From contig NZ_JAIUZP010000009.1 in the NCBI RefSeq assembly GCF_020171315.1, positions 124,001 through 188,000 on the forward strand: 64,000 bases of DNA, written 5' to 3'. This document shows, piece by piece, positions 26,707 through 34,994 of the stretch. The DNA comes from Pseudooceanicola nanhaiensis. GTDB lineage: Bacteria > Pseudomonadota > Alphaproteobacteria > Rhodobacterales > Rhodobacteraceae. Made by a program: the position numbers and the translations under genes. The stretch's first letter is position 1. Every line of letters begins with the position of its first letter. The notes beneath the pieces were generated by a model. That model had not been told where the DNA came from and did no database searches. It worked only from the letters and a program-made list of their open reading frames with translations.

Positions 26707-28233
26707 ATGGATTCTGTGGCCAAGGACCCGGCACGTACCACTGACGACGTGGCACAGCTGCGCAATCTGGGCGATTTGCTCGCCCCGGCCGGACAGGACC
26801 CCTGCCTGATCGAGGTCGATCCCGATGCGACCGGCCCGGCGCAGGAGATCACCCGCGCGCGTCTGTCGGCCGCCATCTCTGCCGTCGCCGCCCACCTGCA
26901 GGGGCAGGGGCTGGCCCCCGGTGCACGGGTCGGCCTGATCTCGGGCAACCGCTGGGAATATATCGCCGCCTACCTCGGCATCATGTCCGCGGGTTTCGTC
27001 GCCGTGCCGGTGAACTTCAAGCTGCCGCGCGACACGGTCACCTGGCTCTGCGGCGATTCCGACATGCAGCTCGTCTTCACAGATGACGCGCGCCGGGATC
27101 TCTGCCCTGCCGGGCTGGCGCAGATCAACTTCGACCACGACTGGGCGGCGCTGGAAGCCGCGGGCGGCAGTGCCGCCGCCACGGTGCCCGCCCCCGGGGC
27201 CGATGCGATGATCCTCTACACCTCGGGCTCCACCAGCCTGCCGAAGGGCGTGCCGCTGTCCCATGACGGGCAACTCTGGGCCCTGCGCAACCGGCTGCAC
27301 AACAGCCCCGCCTATGGCCGCAACCGGGTGATCGCCGCGGCGCCGCTCTATCACATGAACGCGCTCTTCACGGCCAAGGTCGCCCTCGCCTCCGGCGCGC
27401 GGCTGGTGCTGATGCGCCGCTTCGATGCGGCGGGCTTCGTCACCGCGATCTCGGACCATGACGTGACCATGGTCACCTCCGTTCCCACGATGATCGCCCT
27501 CGCCCTGCGCGAAGCGGAGGCCCTGGCCGCGGCGGACCTGTCGGGCGTGCGCTTCGTCGGCATGGGCTCGGCCCCTGTGACGGAGCAGCTGGTCAAGGCG
27601 ACCAAGGCGGCCTTCCCGAACGCGATCGTTTCCCTTGGCTACGGCACGACGGAAAGCGGCCCTTGTGCCTTCGGCGCCCATCCCGAGGGCCTGCCGAAAC
27701 CGGCCCTGTCGCTCGGCTATCCCCTGCCGGACGTGGACCTGCGGTTGAGCGGCGGCGAGAGCCGGGGCGAGTTGCTGATCCGCACCCCCGCCGTCATGCG
27801 CGGCTACCTGAACAACCCCGAGAAGACCGCCAAGGTGCTGGACGCCGAGGGCTGGTATGCCACCGGCGACCTGATGCGCCGCGACGCCGAGGGCTTCTTC
27901 TACTTCGTGGGCCGCGCCGACAACATGTTCACCTGCGGCGGCGAGAACATCTATCCCGAGAACGTCGAGGACATGCTGAACCGCCACCCCGGCGTGGCGC
28001 AGGCCTGTGTCGTGCCGGTCGCGGACGAGGTGAAGGGCCAGAAACCCGTCGCCTTCATCGTGCCCCAAGGCACCCCGACCGAGGCCGAGATCCGCAGCTT
28101 CGCGCTGGAGAACGGCCCCTCCTACCAGCATCCCCGGCGGGTGATCTTCCTCGACGAGATGCCGCTTGCGGGCACCAACAAGGTCGACCGCGCCGCCCTG
28201 ACCCGGCGCGCCGCCGACGAGGCCGCCGCTTGA
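26707..28233 (+). CDS. AMP-forming acyl-CoA synthetase
   Basis: 508 residues from MDSVAKDPARTTDD. Adenylate-forming family: P-loop-like MILYTSGSTSLPKG, YGTTESGPCAF, WYATGDLMRRDAEG, and hinge/lysine regions GGENIYPENVEDML and LPLAGTNKVDR with the conserved catalytic lysine. It activates a carboxylic acid as its CoA thioester at the cost of ATP. The acid is unknown; benzoate-, cyclohexane- and medium-chain-type ligases all share these motifs. It is the first gene of the rightward ligase-oxidoreductase-thioesterase-binding protein series. An earlier ATG at 26650 overlaps the promoter and is rejected. Confidence 0.9.
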   Translation: MDSVAKDPARTTDDVAQLRNLGDLLAPAGQDPCLIEVDPDATGPAQEITRARLSAAISAVAAHLQGQGLAPGARVGLISGNRWEYIAAYLGIMSAGFVAVPVNFKLPRDTVTWLCGDSDMQLVFTDDARRDLCPAGLAQINFDHDWAALEAAGGSAAATVPAPGADAMILYTSGSTSLPKGVPLSHDGQLWALRNRLHNSPAYGRNRVIAAAPLYHMNALFTAKVALASGARLVLMRRFDAAGFVTAISDHDVTMVTSVPTMIALALREAEALAAADLSGVRFVGMGSAPVTEQLVKATKAAFPNAIVSLGYGTTESGPCAFGAHPEGLPKPALSLGYPLPDVDLRLSGGESRGELLIRTPAVMRGYLNNPEKTAKVLDAEGWYATGDLMRRDAEGFFYFVGRADNMFTCGGENIYPENVEDMLNRHPGVAQACVVPVADEVKGQKPVAFIVPQGTPTEAEIRSFALENGPSYQHPRRVIFLDEMPLAGTNKVDRAALTRRAADEAAA

Positions 28234-28297
28234 CCCCCTTTTGCCATCGCGCCCGCCGTGGCGCCCCTGACATGACATGACGAAGGACGACCCGAAC

Positions 28298-29308
28298 ATG
28301 AGAGCAGCTGTAATCTACGAACATGGCGCCCCCGAGGTCCTGAAACTGGAAGAAGACTTCCCCAAGCCCACCGCCGGCCCCGGCGAGGTGATCCTGCGCG
28401 TCGGCGCCTCCTCGCTGAACTACCACGATGTGTTCACCCGTCGTGGGATGCCCGGCATCAAGGTGCCGATGCCCATGATCATGGGCATCGACGTGGCCGG
28501 CACCGTGGCCGAACTGGGCGAAGGCGTGGAAGGCTGGAAGATCGGCGACCGCGTTCTGGTCGATCCCGTCGACCGCGAAGGCAAGCGCGGCTTGATGGGT
28601 GAGATGGTCCATGGCGGTCTGGCCGAATACTGCCGCGCCGAGGCCCATTCGCTGGTGCCTGTGCCCGACGAGGTGACGCTGGAACAGGCGGCGGCGCTGC
28701 CCGTGGCCTATGGCACCGCCTACCGGATGATGATGGTGCAGGGGCAGATCAAGAAGGGCGAGCGCGTCCTGATCCTCGGCGCTTCGGGCGGCGTGGGCAC
28801 CTGCTGCGTCCAGCTGGCGAAATCCGTGGGCGCCGAAGTCGTCGCCTGCGCGTCGTCGCAGGAGAAGATGGACCGCCTCAAGGACCTCGGTGCAGACGAT
28901 TGCATCAACTACGTCGAGGAAGACATCGCCAAGGCCGTCTACAGCCGCTACGGCAAGCCGCACCGCCACAAGCCCGGCAACGGCGTGGACGTGGTGATCA
29001 ACTTCACCGGCGGCGAGACCTGGGCCCGCTGCATGCGCACCCTGCGGCCCGGCGGGCGGATCCTGACCTGCGGCGCGACTGCCGGTTACGATCCCAAGAC
29101 CGACCTGCGCTTCATCTGGACCTACGAGCTGACGATCCAGGGCTCGAACGGGTGGAAGCGTGAAGACCTGCACAAGCTGCTGGAGATGGTCGCCGCGGGC
29201 GAGCTGACCCCGATGATCGACACCGTCTTCCCGCTGGAGGCCTCCAATGAGGCGCTCGCGCTGATCGAGGATCGCAAGGTCTTCGGCAAGGTCGTGGTGA
29301 CGCCGTGA
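28298..29308 (+). CDS. MDR-family NAD(P)H oxidoreductase (zinc/quinone type)
   Basis: 336 residues from MRAAVIYEHGAPEVLKLEED. Medium-chain dehydrogenase/reductase with nucleotide motif ILGASGGVGTCCVQLAKSVGAEVVACA near residue 165. It has PMIMGIDVAGTVAELG where zinc alcohol dehydrogenases have GHE, so the catalytic zinc histidine is missing and a quinone- or enoyl-CoA-reductase type is likely. It shares the operon with the CoA ligase and the thioesterase. The start is chosen for GAAGGA 10-14 bases upstream. Confidence 0.87.
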   Translation: MRAAVIYEHGAPEVLKLEEDFPKPTAGPGEVILRVGASSLNYHDVFTRRGMPGIKVPMPMIMGIDVAGTVAELGEGVEGWKIGDRVLVDPVDREGKRGLMGEMVHGGLAEYCRAEAHSLVPVPDEVTLEQAAALPVAYGTAYRMMMVQGQIKKGERVLILGASGGVGTCCVQLAKSVGAEVVACASSQEKMDRLKDLGADDCINYVEEDIAKAVYSRYGKPHRHKPGNGVDVVINFTGGETWARCMRTLRPGGRILTCGATAGYDPKTDLRFIWTYELTIQGSNGWKREDLHKLLEMVAAGELTPMIDTVFPLEASNEALALIEDRKVFGKVVVTP

Positions 29309-29733
29309 GCGACGCGCCCGAGAAACTCGACGTTCCCGCGATCCAGGCGATCTTCGACCGCTCGGCCATGATCTCCTTCATGGGGCTCAAGGCCGAGACG
29401 GTGGACTACGACACCATGGTCTTCACCGCCCGGATGCCCCTGCGCGACGAACTGGCCCGCGGGGTCGGCAGCGGCCAGTTCCACGGCGGGGCCATCGCGG
29501 CCTTCATCGACACGGTGGGCGATTTCGCCGTGGGGATGATGGTCGGTGGCGGCGTGCCCACCACCAACATGCGCGTGGATTACATGCGCCCGGCCATCAA
29601 CACCGACCTGATCGGCATCGCCACCGTGCGGCGCATGGGGCGGTCGATCGCGGTGGTCGACATCGACGTGACGAACGAGGACGGCAAGCTGCTGGCCATC
29701 GGTCGCGCCAACTACGTGCCCAAGACCGGCTAA
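29305..29733 (+). CDS. PaaI-type hotdog thioesterase
   Basis: 142 residues starting with a GTG that overlaps the upstream stop (GTGA). Hotdog fold with GQFHGGAIAAFIDTVGDFAVG, where the His-Gly-Gly and Asp match the PaaI active site, and TTNMRVDYMRPA. It hydrolyses an acyl-CoA, perhaps freeing CoA from dead-end products of the ligase pathway. Confidence 0.92.
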   Translation: MSDAPEKLDVPAIQAIFDRSAMISFMGLKAETVDYDTMVFTARMPLRDELARGVGSGQFHGGAIAAFIDTVGDFAVGMMVGGGVPTTNMRVDYMRPAINTDLIGIATVRRMGRSIAVVDIDVTNEDGKLLAIGRANYVPKTG

Positions 29734-29802
29734 CCGGCAGGCACCCCCGGCCGGCGCAATCCTGCGGCGGCCGCATCCCCCAGTCCGACAACGGAGTTTT
29801 CC

Positions 29803-30888
29803 ATGACCACTGCACAGACCAAGCTGCGTGGCGCCATCAGCGCGCTCGCCCTCAGCCTCTCGCTCGGCGCGGCGCTGCCCGCCGCCGCACAGGACCTGAC
29901 CCCTGTCACCTTCGGCAACCCGACCTCGATCAGCATCTCGCTGGCGCCGCTGATCTTTGCCCGCGACGCAGGCTACTTCAAGGACGAGGGCCTTGACGTC
30001 GAAGTGCTGGAGTTCAAGGGCACCGGCGTGCTGCTGCCCCAGATCGTCGCCAAGCGCGTCGACATCGGCTACCCCAACCCGGATGCGCTGATCATCTCGC
30101 GCCAGCCGGGCAAGGAACACCTGCCGCTGAAGTTCTTCTATGACGTCACCCGCGTCTCGGGCTGGGAATTCGTCGTGCCCGCCGACAGCGAGATCCAGAC
30201 CATCGCCGACCTGAAGGGCAAGACCCTCGGCGTGGGCGCCATGACCTGGGGCAACATCCCGATCACCAACGCCCTGCTCGCCGAAAGCGGCGTTGGCGAG
30301 GACATCAAGATGGTGCCCGTGGGCGTCGGCGGCCCGGCCTTCCTCGCGCTGGAAAACGGCACCGTGGACGCGCTGAACCTCTTCGACACCCAGCACGCCA
30401 CCATGGAGGCCGCCGGCACCGAGATCCGCCGCCTCGACATGGGCGCCAAGTACACCGGTCTCTTCTCGAACAGCTTCATCGCCCACGAGGACACGCTGGC
30501 CGAGAAGCCCGAGGTGCTGGCCGCCTTCGGCCGTGCCTTCGCCAAGGCGACCGTGGTCTGCGACGAGAACCCCGAGGTCTGCGTGAAGACCTTCTGGGAA
30601 GCCTACCCGAACCAGAAGCCCTCCGAGGGCACCGAGGAAGAGAAGCTGGCCTCCAGCGTGACGGTCATGACCTCGCGCACCGCCAAGTTCTCGGACTTCC
30701 AGGGCGGCGAGGAGCTTTACGGCGCCTTCCCGCGTGAAGGCTGGGAGAACTTCATCGAGGTGCTGCACACCGGCGGCCAGCTGGACAGCACCGAGATCGA
30801 CGTGGACAGCCTCTACACCAACGACCTCGTCGAGCAGATCAACGACTTCGACAAGGCCGCTCTGCGCAGCGAAGCCGACGCGATGTGA
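29803..30888 (+). CDS. ABC transporter substrate-binding protein (NMT1/SsuA type)
   Basis: 361 residues. Sec signal peptide MTTAQTKLRGAISALALSLSLGAALPAAAQ, then an NMT1/THI5-like periplasmic domain: PLIFARDAGYFKDEGLDVEVLEFKGTG and DLKGKTLGVGAMTWG. It is the missing binding component for the permease/ATPase pair at 24892-26510, on the other strand. An unpaired substrate remains, most likely the acid activated by the CoA ligase. A strong hairpin follows at 30898-30922. Confidence 0.9.
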   Translation: MTTAQTKLRGAISALALSLSLGAALPAAAQDLTPVTFGNPTSISISLAPLIFARDAGYFKDEGLDVEVLEFKGTGVLLPQIVAKRVDIGYPNPDALIISRQPGKEHLPLKFFYDVTRVSGWEFVVPADSEIQTIADLKGKTLGVGAMTWGNIPITNALLAESGVGEDIKMVPVGVGGPAFLALENGTVDALNLFDTQHATMEAAGTEIRRLDMGAKYTGLFSNSFIAHEDTLAEKPEVLAAFGRAFAKATVVCDENPEVCVKTFWEAYPNQKPSEGTEEEKLASSVTVMTSRTAKFSDFQGGEELYGAFPREGWENFIEVLHTGGQLDSTEIDVDSLYTNDLVEQINDFDKAALRSEADAM

Positions 30889-30897
30889 TCCTGTCTC

Positions 30898-30922
30898 CGG
30901 GCGGCCCTGCGCGGGCCGCCCG
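30898..30922 (+). terminator. Hairpin after the binding-protein gene
   Basis: CGGGCGGCCC-TGCGC-GGGCCGCCCG, 10-bp perfect stem, 10 bases past the stop. No T-run, so it may stabilise the 3' end of the message rather than terminate. Confidence 0.6.
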
Positions 30923-30929
30923 GGGCATC

Positions 30930-30945
30930 GCCGCAACGTTGCGGC
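30930..30945. promoter_or_regulatory. Perfect 16-bp palindrome upstream of the second GntR gene
   Basis: GCCGCAACGTTGCGGC is its own reverse complement. It lies 80 bases before the GntR start and just after the hairpin, a suitable place for an autoregulatory operator. Confidence 0.45.
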
Positions 30946-31024
30946 AGAGTAAAATGTCAGATTCTTGCCCGGGGCGCAGCGCTGCGCTAGGCTTTCGGGG
31001 CATCTCCCGGGGGACCCGCCTTAC

Positions 31025-31726
31025 ATGACCGATCTCGCCACGGACCCGCAGCGCGCCGAGAAGGTGAGCGACCGGGCCTTCGACCTGCTCCATGACGCGA
31101 TCGTCACCTGCGACCTGCTGCCCGGCGAAGTGCTTTCCGAACCCCAGTTGCAACAGCGCTTCGGCCTCGCCCGGGGCTCCTTGCGGCTTGCCCTCGACCG
31201 GCTGATCCAGCTGCGCCTCGTCGCGCCGATCCACCGCCGCGGCTACGAGGTGGCCCCGATCACGGTGGCCGATGTGCATCAGGTCTTTGGCCTGCGCCGC
31301 CTGATCGAACCGCCCGCAACGGCCATGGCCGTGGGCCGCGTCGATATCGCCTACCTCGAAGAACTGCGCGATTCCGCCCCGCCCCTGACGGGCATCGGGG
31401 AAAAGGAACTGACGCGCCGCATCCTCGACCACAACCGCTGCTTCCACATGCATATCGTCGATGCCGCCGGGAATCCCCGGATCAGCGCCATCGCCAAGCA
31501 GGTGATCGACGACATCGACAGGCTCTATTTCGTCGGCCTCGTGAAGAACCCGAATTTTCAGGCCATGCGCCGGGATCACGCCAGCATCATCGAAGCGCTG
31601 AAGGCAGGCGACGCCGCGCGCGCCGAGGCGGTCGCCCTTGCCCACGTCGACAAGGGGCTGGAGATGGCGATGGATTCGATCCTCGAAACCGCGAGCCTCA
31701 GCCGTCTGAGCCTCGCGCGGCTCTGA
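31025..31726 (+). CDS. GntR-family regulator, FCD subgroup (second of two)
   Basis: 233 residues from MTDLATDPQRAEKVSDRAFDLL. Winged helix LLPGEVLSEPQLQQRFGLARGSLRLALDRLIQLRLVAPIHRRGYEVAPI, then an FCD domain with HNRCFHMHIVDAAGNPRI. It closes the catabolic block that the first GntR gene opens. The two share the layout QLCERLGLGLAPIR / QLQQRFGLARGSLR but are clearly different proteins. It is preceded by a perfect palindrome. Confidence 0.9.
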   Translation: MTDLATDPQRAEKVSDRAFDLLHDAIVTCDLLPGEVLSEPQLQQRFGLARGSLRLALDRLIQLRLVAPIHRRGYEVAPITVADVHQVFGLRRLIEPPATAMAVGRVDIAYLEELRDSAPPLTGIGEKELTRRILDHNRCFHMHIVDAAGNPRISAIAKQVIDDIDRLYFVGLVKNPNFQAMRRDHASIIEALKAGDAARAEAVALAHVDKGLEMAMDSILETASLSRLSLARL

Positions 31727-31835
31727 GAACTGAGGCCGCCGCACCACGTCCCATCTGCACTGGACGGTCCGCGCGGATCGGCTAGGGTCTGGCGCGACGC
31801 GCGGATCGCCGCGCCGCATCTGCAAGGGACACAGC

Positions 31836-32705
31836 ATGACAACCGCGGACAGCCTGCTTTCCAACGGCATTCTCAGCCTTTCGGTCTCGCCCCTCGGGGC
31901 CGAGATGCAGAGCCTGCGCGCGGCCTCGGGGGCGGACTATCTCTGGGATGGGGATGCGGCCTTCTGGACCGGGCGGGCGCCGGTTCTCTTTCCCATCGTC
32001 GGTCGTGCGGCGGACGACAGGATCACCGCGGGCGGGCAGGCGGCCCCGATGGCACAACACGGCTTTGCCCGGCGCAGCCTCTTCGACCTCGTGGACGAGA
32101 CGCCGAGCGGCTGCCACCACGTCCTGCGGGCAAGCGATGAGACCCGCGCGGTCTATCCCTTCGACTTCGCCCTGCATGTGGAGCACCGGCTGGACGGGCA
32201 CACGCTGCACTGCGACGTGCGGGTCGAGAACGCGGGCACGGCGCCGATGCCCTTCGGCTTCGGCTTCCATCCGGCCTTCCGCTGGCCCCTGCCGGGCAGT
32301 GGCGGTGCCCCGCATGTGGTGACGCTGGCCTCGGGCGGATCGCCCGACCGGCGCGCCCTGAACGATGGCCTGCTGGAGCGGGAGCCGCTGCCCGGCCCCT
32401 TCGTCGCAGGCCGGCTGGAGATCGTCGAGGCGCTCTTTGCCGACGGTGCACTGGTGTTCCCGAACGGGGCAGAGGCCCTGCGCTATGGGCCGGAGGACGG
32501 GCCGGGGCTGCGCTTCGCCTTCCGCAACCTGCCGGATCTGGCGCTCTGGAAGCCGGTGAATGCGCCCTTCCTCTGCATCGAGCCGTGGCATGGCACCGCC
32601 TCCTACGTCGGTGACGGGCCAGAGATCGCGGCGCGCCCGAACAGCCTGACGCTTGCGCCGGGCGAGAGGGTGGCGTTCGGCTACTCCGTCACCATCGAGG
32701 CCTGA
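31836..32705 (+). CDS. Aldose 1-epimerase family protein
   Basis: 289 residues, galactose-mutarotase-like beta-sandwich. LGAEMQSLRAASGADYLWDGDAAFW at the N-terminus, AQHGFARRSLF with the active-site histidine, GFGFHPAFRWPL, and FLCIEPWHGTASY near the C-terminus with the catalytic Glu. It interconverts anomers of a sugar in the cytosol. It converges on the LacI gene at the edge of the inositol locus and may serve another sugar. Confidence 0.88.
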   Translation: MTTADSLLSNGILSLSVSPLGAEMQSLRAASGADYLWDGDAAFWTGRAPVLFPIVGRAADDRITAGGQAAPMAQHGFARRSLFDLVDETPSGCHHVLRASDETRAVYPFDFALHVEHRLDGHTLHCDVRVENAGTAPMPFGFGFHPAFRWPLPGSGGAPHVVTLASGGSPDRRALNDGLLEREPLPGPFVAGRLEIVEALFADGALVFPNGAEALRYGPEDGPGLRFAFRNLPDLALWKPVNAPFLCIEPWHGTASYVGDGPEIAARPNSLTLAPGERVAFGYSVTIEA

Positions 32706-32726
32706 GCGCCGATCCGCCCGGGCGGG

Positions 32727-33761
32727 TCAGATGCTTTCGGGCGTGACGATTTCGAAGGGCAGGGTGCGCTGCAGGGTCGTAGTGGGCCCGTTGTCCTGCT
32801 TCACGTCGATCATCGTCTGCACCAGCAGTTCCGACGTGGCCTCCAGCGGGTGGCACAGGGCGGCAGTGATCAGCCCCTCCGACAGGCCCTTGCGGGTTTC
32901 GGGGCCGATGTCCCGGCAGATCAGGCGGATGCCGCGACGCCGTTCCTCGGGGATTTCGCGCAGCGCCCGCAGGACGCCCGAGATGCCGCCGCCGAAGATC
33001 AGGATCGCGGCGAGGTCGTCGTGCCGGGCGATCAAGTCCTTGACCATCTCGTAGGCGCGCCGGGAATCCTCCTGCGTCGGACGGCTTTCCTCGACCATCA
33101 GGTGGGGGGCGTGCTCGCGCACGTAGGCGCGGAAACTGGCATCGGCCACGTCCTGACAGAGATACCGGTAGTTCCCCAGAAAGACCGCAACCCGCCCGGG
33201 GCCATGGGTCATGCAGCTGACGAGGTAGGCGGCCGTGCGGCCCATCTTCCAGTTGTTCATCCCGACGAAGGCAGCGCGCTCCGGCGCGGATTGATCGGTG
33301 ATGTAGGTTACCACCGGTGTGCCCGCCTCGCGCAGGTCGCGGATCGCGTTGCCGATCACCGGGTGGTCGGCGGCGATCACCGCCACCGCGTCGCATTCCT
33401 GCCCGAGGGCCTTCAGCCGGGCGGCGATATTCTCGGGGGTGAGGATCTCCACGAAGTCGATCAGCGGGTCGATGATCTCTTCGGAGCGCGCCCGGCAGGC
33501 CTCGATGATCTTGCGGGCGAAGAGCTGGTAGAGCTCCCGGGAGCTCTGCTGCAGCAGGAAACCGAATCGAAAATGGGGTGCGCTCTGCTTCACCCGGTCC
33601 TCGATTGCCCCCAGCCCGTAGAAGCCGATCCGTTCGGCCGCGGCCTGCACCCGCTGCATCGTCGCCCCGCGGACCGAGGCGCTGCCAGCGAGAATGCGGT
33701 TCACCGTGGAGACCGAAACCCCTGCTTCTGTTGCGAGATCTGCGATGGTGGGGCGGTTCAT
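32727..33761 (-). CDS. LacI-family regulator (left of the inositol locus)
   Basis: 344 residues from MNRPTIADLATEAGVSVSTVNRILAGSASVRGATMQRVQAAAERIGF, the LacI helix-turn-helix and hinge. The periplasmic-binding-like sensor domain extends to QRTLPFEIVTPESI. It is divergent from the sugar ABC binding-protein gene, so it probably represses the inositol transport/catabolism genes. It resembles the LacI gene at 50093 along its length, including the C-terminal QR-LPFEI motif. An upstream ATG at 33821 overlaps the putative operator and is rejected. Confidence 0.92.
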   Translation of the reverse strand: MNRPTIADLATEAGVSVSTVNRILAGSASVRGATMQRVQAAAERIGFYGLGAIEDRVKQSAPHFRFGFLLQQSSRELYQLFARKIIEACRARSEEIIDPLIDFVEILTPENIAARLKALGQECDAVAVIAADHPVIGNAIRDLREAGTPVVTYITDQSAPERAAFVGMNNWKMGRTAAYLVSCMTHGPGRVAVFLGNYRYLCQDVADASFRAYVREHAPHLMVEESRPTQEDSRRAYEMVKDLIARHDDLAAILIFGGGISGVLRALREIPEERRRGIRLICRDIGPETRKGLSEGLITAALCHPLEATSELLVQTMIDVKQDNGPTTTLQRTLPFEIVTPESI

Positions 33762-33787
33762 GGGCATTCTTCCGGATTGAGTTCGTA

Positions 33788-33821
33788 TCATTATGAATGA
33801 CACATTTTGATACGATTGCAA
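33788..33821. promoter_or_regulatory. Putative LacI operator region of the inositol locus
   Basis: Contains TCATT-ATG-AATGA (33788-33800), an inverted repeat with 5-bp arms, and TTTGATACG-ATTGCAA (33806-33821). The first nine bases of the latter match TTTGACACG of the palindrome upstream of the second LacI gene except for one C/T. It lies in the divergent control region. Confidence 0.45.
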
Positions 33822-33918
33822 CGTTAGATGTTATTCACGATTTCAAAGATGAGACGTATTGGCTAGCTCTACGGTCAGTCAAATCCCGGAGGGAGCCGGG
33901 GTTCGAGGAGGAGACATC

Positions 33919-34893
33919 ATGAATAAATTCACCCGTTTCGCGGCCACAGCGGCCTGCGCGATCACGGCGAGCTGCATGGCCACGGCCGGCTTCGCCGCGG
34001 ATATCTTCGTCGTCGGCGGCAAGCCCGATGACACGTTCTGGTCCATCGTGAAGCGCGGCGCGGAAGACGCCGGCAAGGTGGTCGAGGCACAGGGCGGTTC
34101 CGTCACCTGGCTCGGGCCGCAGAACTACGACAACCTTGGTGTGGACGCGGCAGAGCTGATCCGCCAGGCCATCGATCAGGGCGCGGATGCGGTCGTGGGG
34201 GCGAACTGGGTGCCCGAAGCGATGGACCCGGCCTTCAAGGCGGTGGTGGACGCGGGCATTCCGCTGATCATCTACAACGCCGGTGGCATCGACGCGGCGG
34301 ACCGACTGGGCGCGATGAACTACGTCGGCTCCGACGACTTCAAGGCAGGCAAGGCCGGCGGCGCGCATCTCGCCGAGATGGGCAACACCAACGGTGTCTG
34401 CATCAACACCCTGCCGGGTGCAGCCAACATCGAGAACTTCTGCGGCGGCTTCGTCGAGGGGATCACCGAGGCCGGGGGCGAAGGCTCTGTTCTGCCGCTG
34501 CCCGCGACCTCCTTCGGCTCGGCCACGGCGGTGGCGCAGGCTGTCCGGGCGCACCTGCTCCAGAACCCGCAGATCAACGCAGTGTTCACCGTGTCCAACG
34601 GCGACGCAAACGCGGCCATCTCGGGCATCCAGCAGGCCGGCAAGATGGGCAAGGTCGCCGTCTGCGGGATCAACTTCGACGAGACGATCCTGAACAATAT
34701 CAAGGACGGCAAGATGGCCTGCGCCATTGACCAGCAGGGCTACATGCAGGGCTACCTCGCCGTGTCGATCCTGAACGCGCGGGTCAACTACGGCCTCACC
34801 GTGCCGACGCGCGAGATCCTGACCGGCCCCGGCATCATCGACAGCACCAACGTCGAGGCCACCATGGCCGGCGTGAAGGCCGGCACCCGCTGA
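33919..34893 (+). CDS. Sugar/inositol ABC transporter substrate-binding protein
   Basis: 324 residues from MNKFTRFAATAACAITASCMATAGFAAD, a Sec signal peptide. Periplasmic-binding domain of the ribose/inositol type: IFVVGGKPDDTFWSIVKRGAEDAGK, GADAVVGANW, NYVGSDDFKAGKAGGAHLAEMG. The adjoining iol genes point to myo-inositol or a related cyclitol as ligand. Two hairpins follow the stop, which probably keep its expression above that of the permeases. Confidence 0.92.
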   Translation: MNKFTRFAATAACAITASCMATAGFAADIFVVGGKPDDTFWSIVKRGAEDAGKVVEAQGGSVTWLGPQNYDNLGVDAAELIRQAIDQGADAVVGANWVPEAMDPAFKAVVDAGIPLIIYNAGGIDAADRLGAMNYVGSDDFKAGKAGGAHLAEMGNTNGVCINTLPGAANIENFCGGFVEGITEAGGEGSVLPLPATSFGSATAVAQAVRAHLLQNPQINAVFTVSNGDANAAISGIQQAGKMGKVAVCGINFDETILNNIKDGKMACAIDQQGYMQGYLAVSILNARVNYGLTVPTREILTGPGIIDSTNVEATMAGVKAGTR

Positions 34894-34908
34894 CACCACG
34901 CGACGCCT

Positions 34909-34961
34909 GTCCGCGCCCCCGCGGCGCGGACGGCACCGGAGGAGACCGGCCCGCGGGCCGG
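34909..34961 (+). repeat. Two hairpins between binding protein and permease genes
   Basis: GTCCGCGCC-CCCGC-GGCGCGGAC (34909-34931), then the perfect palindrome CCGGCCCGCGGGCCGG (34946-34961). Neither is followed by a T-run. Such structures after a binding-protein gene often stabilise its message and reduce read-through into the membrane genes. Confidence 0.6.
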
Positions 34962-34994
34962 CACGTCACGTCACTACAGGGGGAGAGACACGTC

